Assembly (NCBI RefSeq): GCF_022605725.1
Contig: NC_065546.1
Location: 44,822,227 to 44,886,226 of the forward strand
Direction: 5' to 3'
Origin: Anthonomus grandis grandis
Lineage: Eukaryota; Arthropoda; Insecta; Coleoptera; Curculionidae
DNA: 64,000 bases
The notes beneath the pieces are model-generated. The model saw only the letters and a list, made by a program, of their open reading frames with translations, did no database searches and was not told the DNA's origin. Shown one piece after another: positions 47,681 to 56,620 of this stretch (the first letter of the stretch is position 1; the number at the start of each line of letters is the position of its first letter). The translations under genes were made by a program, and so were the position numbers.

Positions 47681-47734
47681 TATATTTAAATTTTTTTTAT
47701 TTGATAGTATTTCTTGGTCGCAAAAAGATAAAAA

Positions 47735-48262
47735 GAAATTTGCTTTTCTTTAGACTAAGTACGTCACGTATCAAAATAATTTTAAACAAAATGGTTTTCA
47801 AGTGTCGATAAATTGGGACTACTAGGTGGCCATTATTTATTACCTCTCGTAAAGAATATTTTATTAGGAAGTAACTTCTAAATAGCCTCAAGTGCCCTAC
47901 TTAGTGTACACCATTTGCGTTGAGGAATCATTTTAATCAAGACTACATCCTTAGACCTAATAATACTGGAAATATTTATGAACAAAATTCAATGGATTTT
48001 ACTTCCCACAAAGCATAAATATAAAAATCTTTGATATCTTTTTCTATAGTTAAATTAGAGTCAATAGTATCATAACTAAAGCTGAGGACCAAGTTTTTAC
48101 CGATAAGAATCTGCTAGTTTTCTTTTGATTTAATAAATTGCTTAAGAAATATGAATTTTGCTTTACGTCCTCAGGCCCTTGCTGCCTCAAGCTCAGAGTA
48201 CTTTAATTAATTCCTTTTGATTTACTGAAGCTAAAATGATAAAATCTGCTTTATTTCATCGA
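47735..48262 (+). repeat. Dispersed repeat, copy B
   Basis: The ordered words are the same as in copy A, plus a longer 3' part with AATTAGAGTCAATAGTAT, CTTTTGATTTAATAAATTGC and CTGCCTCAAGCTC. This is the most complete copy together with D. Confidence 0.7.
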
Positions 48263-48460
48263 TTGCTTATAAATAAAAAGAAATTTTCTTTTTTTTTGTG
48301 TAATTGCGTCAGGTATCAAAAAAATTATAAATAATGTTTTTTTCAAGTGTGGATAAATCGAGAGTACTAACCTCTTGTGAAGAATATTTTATTATTACAT
48401 TTCAATCAAAACTACATCCCTAGACCTAATAACACTGGAAATATTTATCGAATTCTAGTA
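48262..48460 (+). repeat. Dispersed repeat, copy C (shortened)
   Basis: It begins with the same ATTGCTTATAAATAAAAAG word and ends at the CTGGAAATATTTATCGAATT word. Relative to B it lacks the middle section (GGCCATTATTTATTACC) and the CCTCAAGTGCCC section. Confidence 0.65.
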
Positions 48461-48479
48461 TGGTACTATTATTCTACTA

Positions 48480-48950
48480 CTATTTCTCCATCGTATCAAA
48501 ATAATTATAACCAAGAAGTTTTTTAAATGTCGATAAATCGGGACTTCTAGATGGCCATTATTTATTACCTTTTGTGTGGAGAATATTTTATTAGGAAGTA
48601 ATTTCTGAATACACCATACACTCGAGGAATGGATGTCTTCGGGCATCGTTTCAATCAAAACTACATCTCTAAACCTAATCATACTGGAAATATTTATGGC
48701 ATTCGATAAAATTAAATTGATTTTAATCTCCACTAAAGCATCAATAAGACAATCATTCATATCTTCTTTTATAATTGAATTAGAGTCAATAGTATAATAA
48801 TCAAAGTCTTTACTTATAAGACTCTGCTATTTTTGTTTTGATCCAATTAATGGTTTAAGAGATAGGACCATTTTAATTTCACGTACTCAGACTCTTACTA
48901 CCTCAAGCTCGGACTTTTTTGCTTGATTACTACTTCATTAGATTGATAAT
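48480..48950 (+). repeat. Dispersed repeat, copy D
   Basis: It starts at CGTATCAAAATAATTATAA and continues through TGGCCATTATTTATTACC, GAATATTTTATTAGGAAG and AATTAGAGTCAATAGTAT to ACCTCAAGCTCGGACTT, in parallel with copy B. Confidence 0.7.
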
Positions 48951-49796
48951 GGTTTTCTATATACAGCAGAACAGTTACCCAAGCAACACTTCTAACAACC
49001 AAACAAAAATCTAGTATCTCTCATGGATAACGGTTCTACGATCCTCATCATCGCATTCCAACCTGAATATTAATAATCCATTTGATAAATACTGATAATT
49101 GCAAGAGCATATAACAATCTGTTCCCAAAGAAGTAAACATGTCACACCCTCTCAGTTGTCTCACTTGGCCATGTGCAGTTACACGTAATTTTTTCCTTTA
49201 TTTCTTTGAAATCAAATAGTGTAGTAATGGACGAAAATCGAAAAAGTGCGTTGGTGTTGTTTGAACTTTTAAGTACGAGCGGGACTTTCAATATTTTCTT
49301 AGATTCCTGCTTGTGTGTGCGCTCGTCGTCGTGGGAACGGGTCGTGTTTGTAATGATCGGTCACAAGTGACTGCAAAGAGATGGACAAACATTGTGGTAG
49401 TGGGCTCCGAGGTGTCAACGAGATGCTGAGAAAAAGATTACGACTTAAGTGTTCTTTTATTGGTTGCGCATACTTGCAGACAAATTATCTGTTGTATTTG
49501 GTCCGTTCGGTCGAGGGAGGGCTATTAAGTCTTGAGGCTTATTTTATTCTTCTTATGGGAAAACCTCATGGAGTTTCGTAATATATAATATTTAGCGTAT
49601 TTAGCCTATACGCTACATTTAGAAAATTTTAATTTAGCAGTAGAACTGAATATCAGTAGAAATTATTAAATTTTATTTATCAATTAATTGATTAAAAATG
49701 TGACCAAAATGAATGTAAAATACCCATAATAGTTGGAAAATTAACTTTTATCTTCCAAGAAATAGTCCATCTTTTCTCAACGAGACCGGCTTACAT
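48951..49796. other. Unassigned spacer with one GC-richer part
   Basis: About 49,200-49,580 is less AT-rich and has two short plus-strand ORFs (49,173-49,370 and 49,381-49,581) with no recognisable domain. Composition hints at an exon or an element 5' end, but no splice or promoter set is convincing. Confidence 0.3.
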
Positions 49797-50197
49797 TAAA
49801 TAGTAATGAAATAAACTCTAAGTCACAGGTTTCAAATTTATTAAATTAAAGTCAGAGGATTACACGTGTTTCGCCCATACTCAGATCCACTTGTGTATTC
49901 ACTGAGAAAAAGAACGAAAAAAGAAGCAGTGAACACTACATGATACAAGTCAAGGGTAGAAATTAAGTTAAAATTATAATATCTCCCATCTCCGTCCGAT
50001 TTTACCAATTTTAACTTAATTTCTATCCTTGACTTGTATCATGTAGTGTTGTTCTCTGCTTCTTTTTTCATTCTTTTTATCAGTGAATACACAAGTGGAT
50101 CTGACGAAGCCTAGTATAGGCGAAACACGTGTAATCCTTTGACTTTAATTTAATAAATTTGACACCTGTGACTTAGAGTTTATTTCATTATTATTTA
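49797..50197. repeat. ~400 bp near-perfect palindrome (arms 179 and 191 bp, 31 bp loop)
   Basis: The left arm 49,797-49,975 and right arm 50,007-50,197 are inverted copies differing at only a handful of positions, for example TCTAAGTCACAGGT against ACCTGTGACTTAGA at the outer ends and AAGTTAAAATT against AATTTTAACTT at the loop. The left arm lacks 9 bp and 3 bp present in the right. A transcript would fold into one long hairpin. Pseudo-LTRs of Penelope-like elements are known in inverted arrangement, and together with the ribozyme motif that is my preferred explanation. A foldback DNA transposon is the alternative. Confidence 0.93.
50092..50141 (+). ncRNA. Minimal type I hammerhead ribozyme motif
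   Basis: Stem I 5' strand CAAGTGGAT (50,092-50,100) is followed by core CTGACGA (50,101-50,107, matching CUGANGA). Stem II is GCCTA-GTA-TAGGC (50,109-50,121, with one unpaired A before it). Core GAAA follows at 50,122-50,125. A two-base-pair stem III, AC [ACGT] GT, leads to the cleavage triplet GTA (50,131-50,133), then stem I 3' strand ATCCTTTG (50,134-50,141). GGAT pairs fully with ATCC, and CAAG extends the stem across one bulged T. Predicted scission is after A50133. Very short stem III is known from hammerheads of Penelope-like elements and retrozymes. The left palindrome arm carries the same motif with 9 bp deleted from core and stem II. Confidence 0.82.
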
Positions 50198-50204
50198 ACT
50201 TTTA

Positions 50205-51360
50205 ACTACCTAAAAGTTTTTTCCAGGCAGTTCAAGTCTTATTTAAAATAAAACTTTAACTGAAATTTATCTCGAAAAGCTTCTTTAAAACCCAAATAGT
50301 GGCTTTGATTGATTAAAAAAATACCCAAACTAACTCTAACTGATCAAAATAATTTGAAAAATGTCTTTAACTGCCTGCAAAAAAGTAAATGAGAAATGAA
50401 ATTTAACTATTTGGAAGTTTGTTTGAAATATCGTCCAGACAAGTCGGAAAGAAATTTCATAGTGTTATTTGACAGAAGAAAAACCAGTTTCTCCCAAAAA
50501 TATTCTTGATATTCTTCTACCTTTTCTTAAATTAATTAAAGCAGTCATCAAAATGTTCCTTAATGAAGAGAACTTATTGAAGAAAAATTATTTTAACTGC
50601 CGGAAAAAAATTTAGTGCCTGGAAGAAACATTAAATAAACTTGTGATGCCTGATCGATGTTTTCTTAAAGCTTCTTCGAGAAGTTTATTTAAGATAATAA
50701 AAAAGTTTATTTCGAAAATCTTGTTGTGACTTACGTATATAACAAAAAGTAACCAAAATAACCAAAAGTCCAAAAAAATAACAGAAGTTAACTTAACTGG
50801 AAAATAGATTAAAAATTTAGTTTTATCTGCTTGAAAGTTTATTTAAAACTTCTTGCAGGCAATTAGAGTCCTATTTGAGATAAGTAAAAATTCATTTTAT
50901 CCCGAAGATTTTCTGCTAATGCTTAGTTGAATTTGATTAAAAAAGTCAAATCGCCAAAATAAGTCTAAATAACTCAAAAAACTGGAGACATAACTTAAAC
51001 TACCTCATACAAATTTCAAGGAGAAATTAAATTTTAACTGCCTGGAAGAAACATTAAACTTGAAGTGCCTAGACGTTTATTTTAAGATTAAAAGAATTTT
51101 AGAAATTACCTTAACTCCCTGGAAAAATGGATGAGAAATAAACTTTTAACTGCCTCGAAGTTTAGTTAAAATTTATTTCAGACAGTTCAAGTCTTATTTA
51201 AAATGAGAAAATTTTAAAGGATCCCAAAAAATCAACTCTTTTCAAATAAATTAAATTCAACTCTCAATTAGATCTTTTTCAACTGCCTAAAGCATTACTT
51301 AAATTTATTCAGACCGTCTAAACAGTCTAAAACTTAAAACATTGAATGCCTGTTTGAGTT
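50205..51360 (+). repeat. Second AACTGCC satellite family, left block
   Basis: Diverged ~180-190 bp units contain AATGAGAAATGAACTTTAACTG-like words, CCTGGAAGTTTATTTAAAAT, TTCCAGGCAGTTCAAGTCTT and ATTGATTAAAAAA. AACTGCC and GGCAGTT appear inverted around a short spacer, as in the array at 2,430-8,885, but the surrounding sequence differs. It abuts the palindrome on its left. No gene is present. Confidence 0.75.
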
Positions 51361-51676
51361 CACCATCTCTCAAACAATGATGTCAACTCGATTTTTCATA
51401 CAATATATATTTTTCTTAATCCACTGAATATTTTTTTAATGTGGTGTATTTTGTAACACGTCAAAAATCTACTCTTTAATATTTTCTTTTATTTGCTAAC
51501 TAATTATATTATATACTTTGAGACTAATCAACAAATTTTTCAGAATAAAAGAGATTCGTAAAAAAAAATTAATGAAAAAAAGCCAACTTGACAACGTAGA
51601 ATAGCTATATGTTTACAATGCAAGTATCCGATGTTGCCCCTTTGTGTTTCTTTTCGAAATATTTTTGCATATGTAT

Positions 51677-51752
51677 GGAGCTAGCATCCGATCGATATCC
51701 AGCCATCTATTTATAGTCCGCGCCCGCTGTTATTTAATCGTTATAATGCCCG
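51677..51752. repeat. Left copy of a ~75 bp inverted repeat pair
   Basis: AGCTAGCATCCGATCGATAT, then ATTTATAGTCCGCGCCCGC, TGTTATTTAATCG and TATAATGC. The inverted copy is at 54,803-54,917. It contains TATAAAT on the opposite strand next to a GCGGGCGCGG word, so it looks promoter-like. Possible terminus of a DNA element. Confidence 0.75.
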
Positions 51753-52959
51753 TATCTCCTTAAATTACCGAGGAATTTTAATAATTTTTTGTCCAAATAT
51801 TAACAATCAATAACTAAATCGATTTTTGGTGGGTACAAACCTCTACAAACTTGTTACACTTGTTAAACTTCTACCAGAAAGTTTATATATATGTTCCCAA
51901 AGGATTTGAATCAAACTTTTTTCTATAATATATAATAAATATTTAGACGGATTTGAGATAGTGGCAAACTTCTCAACTTCAAACAAATGAAAATTTTTTG
52001 GAAAAAAATTATTAAACTGTTAGATGATAAAAGAGACCATCTTAATTTGGGAGTTTTGAAAGCCTTTTCGATTTCTTTAATATTCGACTTTTTAATTCAT
52101 TTTCGTAAAAAAAAACCTTAGTTTGTAGAGATTTGTGACCACGATAAACTGTAGTTTTAAATAAAAGCTATTGAATGTGTTAAGAAGAACACAAATTTGT
52201 TCAGCAAGCATGCTAGTCATCAATGTATCGTTTGAAAAAAGATAATTGATTAATGCATGTGTTTTTTTTTTAATTCACTCATAATGATCGGTCGGACCAA
52301 ATAAGTGATAAACAATTACTTATACCTAATTTAAATTTTATAAATCTTTGTATATATTGTGGTTTAACAATTATTACAGTTAACGAAGACGATCTGCGAT
52401 ATATGTAAATATATATTTCCAGTCTTCATTTTTTTTAAGTTTTTACCAACAAGTCTTAAGTAAAGTTAAATAATACATACAATATATTAAATGCTGTTTT
52501 TTTTTTAAATTTAGTTGTGATTTACACTTTAATAATCAATTTTTCAAAAGAATTAAACTTATGCAAAATAATTATTATTTTTACTGTTACCAAAAATTTA
52601 ACCTTTGTAACTACGCCAGAATTGTATTTTTGTCTATTTTTTAGAGTCCTGGAGATGATCTCATAGAGATCGAAACGTCAACCACAATATACAAATCGAT
52701 TTTCTAAAGTAGTTTTTTTACAAATATACACACAACAAAAAAAATTAAGCAAGCTTTTTATTTCATTTACCTAATAAGCTTATTTACCTAAGAAGACTCT
52801 ATCTCTGATTTTTGTTTTGGATATTAAAAACCAATTAATTATTTATCATAGTAAAAACTATTAACTAGTAGTCGACATCTGGGAAATATTACTACTAATG
52901 AACAAAATAATAATATGCTGATGGTCAATGAGCACAATTTATTAATTGTTCCTCTTAAT
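51753..52959. other. AT-rich spacer with a hammerhead-like relic word
   Basis: No gene. Near 52,646-52,690 a perfect small hairpin GATCTC-ATA-GAGATC is followed by GAAACGTC, a widespread insect repeat signature resembling a degenerate hammerhead, but the CUGANGA core is not preserved. The rest is AT-rich and featureless. Confidence 0.4.
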
Positions 52960-54790
52960 GGTCTATACATTTGATATAGTTGGGTCTAAGTGAGGCTTGG
53001 CTAAACCCAGATACGCCAACTTTCTCTTTTGATATCCCTGGCTATCAGTTTGTCTGACAAGATAGGCCAACAAGGGGATGGGAGGTTGCCTTCTATATTA
53101 GGAATAATAATCACTGTTCAAAATTTATTCTTGACTAGGATTTATTTCAACACATATCTATACAATTTACTATCAATAATAAAAACTATACAGGGTGGTC
53201 CAGTTTAAATATCATTAATTTTAATACGTGATAGAGAATTTAAAAAGAAATAGACTTTCATTATAAAATTTTTCTCGGAAATGCATAATAACAAAGATAC
53301 AGGGTGTTTAAGTTAAGAATAATTAATTGTTTATTTATATTAACTTTCAAACTATCAGCTCAATTTTATTTAAATTTCCCATGCATGTTATTGTAGTAAC
53401 TTATAAATTACTGATGAAGTCAATTTTCACAAAAATTTCCAGTGGTCCTTTTTTGTCTCAAATCTGCGGGGTGATCATTACTTCAATTTGTATAATTTTT
53501 TGGTTAATTGGTGATAATTATATAAATTAAATAATTACTTAAGGTAACTTTTAATCATCTTTTATATTCAACTTTTTTAGAAATCGAAGCCCAATTTCCT
53601 TTTTTTTTAAACATTTTGGCAGGTATTTCTGAACAAGTAAAGTAAAATATTTTAGAAACAGTAAAAGTCTGTAATAATGTGTAATGAAAGTCTATTTCTT
53701 TTTAATTTCTCTATCAAGTATTAAAATTAATGACGTTTAAACTGGAACACTTTGTATAGTTGTTAATATTTACAAACCACATTCTGTTAGCGAACCGACC
53801 TTTGTAGATCATTTCGAAAAACCTACTTATTTATTCATAAAACATAAAACTTCATTATGAAAATATTATTATAATTGGCGACCTTCATATAAATCGTTTG
53901 TGTAATACCATAAATTCGAACTTAAGAATGTACTTCAATTTTCACTACGAATTCAAGATCCTACAAGATATAATTTTGTCACTCGCATTTCTAGCCTTAG
54001 CAATTTAATAATTATAAGTCTAATTATGCAATTTATAAAATCAGAAAAATTGGATGTATCTCAGAGCATTACCGACCATACCTTCATTTTCACAGAACTT
54101 AAAATTCTGAAAGTTAAATGGTATGAAGGAACTATCATTTATAAAAACTACAAAAATATACGTTTAAATACGTTTGTTAGTGATGGTCAGATGCCCTTGG
54201 GAGCAACTTTTTATAACTGATAATATTGCGAAAAAATTATATATTTTACCTTCCAACCTGTCTCAAGCATTAAACAAACATATTCCTGTAAAAACTAAAA
54301 ATTTTAATGAAAAACCATATTTGCCATGGATAACCAGTAACATTAAAAAACTAATGAGGTTACGAGATAGGGCTCACCAAAGATTTTTAAAAATAAAGTT
54401 GCACATTTACAATATTATAGAGAGTTAAGAAATTTTACCCAACATGCAATAATTCAGGAAAAGATAACATACTTTAATACTTTTTCACAGAGTAAAGGCA
54501 TATAGTTTTGGGATACTGCCTCAATATCTAAGTTAACTTACAATTAAAATCAGTCATACATAGGGGAAAATATTAATAATGCTTTTAAAATCCACAATTT
54601 TTTTCAGAAATAGATAATACACCAAACAATGTATCACAGGAAGATCGATTGTTAATAGCGGATGTTAAATTGTACCTGTCTTTCCGCGAAGATGCATTAA
54701 TAAACATAATTAATTCTTGTATTTTGGATTTATATTTTCCAACTTTGTGGAAAAAAGCAAAAGAATTGGAGAATTTAAGGCCGATTAGTC
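52960..54790 (+). pseudogene. LINE remnant with endonuclease and RT start, interrupted by a MITE
   Basis: Plus strand: DIVGLSEAWLNPDTPTFSFD (about 52,975-53,035), IPGYQFV, AFYIRNNNHCSKFILD and INNKNY, then the MITE at 53,191-53,754. After it come IVVNIYKPHSVSEPTFVDHF, SQSITDHTFIFTEL (the conserved DH at about 54,073-54,078), the linker KPYLPWITSNIKKLMRLRDR and, after a gap, INIINSCILDLYFPTLWKKA and ENLRPIS. The RT is cut off at about 54,790 by the inverted-repeat sequence. Several stops and frameshifts occur. Endonuclease and RT motifs place it in the CR1/jockey group. Confidence 0.78.
53191..53754. mobile_element. 564 bp MITE nested in the LINE endonuclease
   Basis: The left end CAGGGTGGTCCAGTTTAAAT and right end (read inverted) CAAAGTGTTCCAGTTTAAAC continue as inverted repeats through AATTTTAATACNTGATAGAG and AAAAAGAAATAGACTTTCAT, about 75 bp or more. 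TA dinucleotides flank both sides (53,189-53,190 and 53,755-53,756). Removing the element and one TA joins the LINE reading frame exactly (NNKNY to IVVNIY). No transposase is encoded. Termini CAGGGTG are typical of mariner-type MITEs. Confidence 0.92.
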
Positions 54791-54802
54791 GATTCCAGAG
54801 GA

Positions 54803-54917
54803 TACGAGCATTATATCGATTAAATAACAGCGGGCGCGGACTATAAATAGGGCGCTGGCAAATGAGATATGCTGCGTTCTCGATTTTGATTTACTGGATA
54901 TCGACCGGACACTAGCT
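54803..54917. repeat. Right copy of the ~75 bp inverted repeat, with a 45 bp insertion
   Basis: GCATTATATCGATTAAATAA, CAGCGGGCGCGGACTATAAA and TAG match the inverted copy at 51,677-51,752. About 45 bp (roughly 54,850-54,893) absent from the left copy then intervenes before CTGGATATCGACCGGACACT and AGC. It directly truncates the LINE. Confidence 0.75.
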
Positions 54918-55709
54918 TATTTTTGTACACATTATTTTTGCGGCTTTTACTGGTTTGCTAGATTATAATAACTTACTTAATTACACATTTTTATTATAAT
55001 TTTCCTAAAAGAAATGAAGGGCAAAAGCTTAATTTTGGTATCCAATAATCAGGTACTTCACAAATATGTCGTCTTTCATAATATTCTAACTCGTCTGTGA
55101 AAGAAACGATTTAAATTTCTTTTTTCCCATTATATGTGACCCATTACAGACTTCTTTATCATTTGTCAGCAACAAGGGAGTTTTTGGTTTTATTATCAAT
55201 TTAAAAAACGCACTGCAACCACTTTAAATTTCCTTTTAATACTAATACCGTTGATTGAATATTCAAATATGCAATCAATGCTAATACTAATATCAACCTA
55301 ACGTAAACTAGGGGCGCAGTTTCCAATACCTTTATTGAGAGAATATTTCTGGGTGAAATTTACGCGTTGCCGTTCTGTGTAGAAATTTGGCGATTTAAAG
55401 AATCTAAATTTAAAATATTTATTATTATTACTGATTAGTGTAAATATAGTACAAAATAGTTTTGGCTATTAAACGAATTTCACTCCTTCTTTTGCTTTAT
55501 AATAAAGAATGCAATTCAGTTTCTGCTAATTATAATAATTTATTATATCACTTTATTTTCTTCTGTTAAAATTGAGTAATCACTGGCAACATGGAATACT
55601 AAGCATGCTTATCAACAAAATATCCCATCTGCTTCCTGTGTAGATGTTAGACTCAATCCAAAGCAGCCAATGTTTATTCTAGTGTATTCAATGTTCTAAG
55701 GTCTGAAAT
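54918..55709. other. Unassigned AT-rich spacer
   Basis: No gene, no tandem order and no inverted termini are visible between the inverted-repeat sequence and the second satellite block. Confidence 0.4.
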
Positions 55710-56620
55710 AACCTAAAAAAGTGAGAAATTACCTACCATAGGAAAAATTAATGAGAAATAAACTTTAACTGCCTCGAAGTTTATTTTAAATTCATTTTAG
55801 GTAGTACAAGTCTTATCTGGGCTAAGAGAAGTCCAATATCAAAAAATCTTCTTTTAATGCTTGAAAAAGCTAAATTGATTAAAAAACTGACCAAAATAAT
55901 TTGAAAAAGGACTTCAACTGTCTGGAAAAATGAACTTTGAATTACCTAGAAGTCAATTTAAAATTTATTCCAGGCGCTTGAACTCTATATTATAAGAAAA
56001 GTTGAATTTATTCCAAGAATCTTCTTCATGCCTAAAAGGTGACTTAAATTATTTAAAAAAGAAACCAAAATGAATTAAAAGGATTTGAAAAATTACTTCA
56101 ACTGCCTAGAAAAGTAAAAGAGAAATGAACTTTAAACTGCCTGGAAGTGAATTTAATATTAATTTTAGGCTGTCGAAGGGATAAATTCAATTTATTTCAA
56201 AAACCTAGTTCAAATGCTTTAAAAGTGACTTTAATATTGATTAAAAAAGTGGCCAGAAGACCAGAAGAATTTGAGACTGCCTCGTGAAGAATTGACAAAT
56301 TATTCTCTACTATAATTATACTTTTCTGGCATCTTAACTACTCGGAAGAATTTTTTTCTATTTTTCGCCCTTTCTTAGTTTCAGGCTACAGAAGGCATAA
56401 TTAATTCACTAATTTCGTTACTTATTTAAGCAATTTTAGACATAAATTTCTAAAATTTGATTTTCTTCGACAGCAAATATATTTTTGCAAATTTTGCATC
56501 TAAGAGGGATAAAGAGAAAGAACTTCACTGCCTAGAAGGAATGAATCATAAATACATATTCAGTTGCTTGAAAGATTCTTAAAAAGTCCTTTCATATTAT
56601 TTATTATTAGCATATTAAAC
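55710..56620 (+). repeat. Second AACTGCC satellite family, right block
   Basis: Units have the same orientation and order as those at 50,205-51,360: AATGAGAAATAAACTTTAAC, TGCCTCGAAGTTTATTTTAA, a GGTAGTACAAGTCTTAT-like word and TTGATTAAAAAACTGACC. Spacing between AGAAATGAACTTTAA-like words is about 175-195 bp. The two blocks look like halves of one array split by the segment 51,360-55,710. Confidence 0.72.

Noticed and set aside
52646..52690. A second hammerhead-like sequence with hairpin GATCTC/GAGATC followed by GAAAC
   Set aside because: The CUGANGA core is not present (GGAGATGA instead) and no stem III plus NUH cleavage triplet can be drawn. At best it is a degenerate relic.
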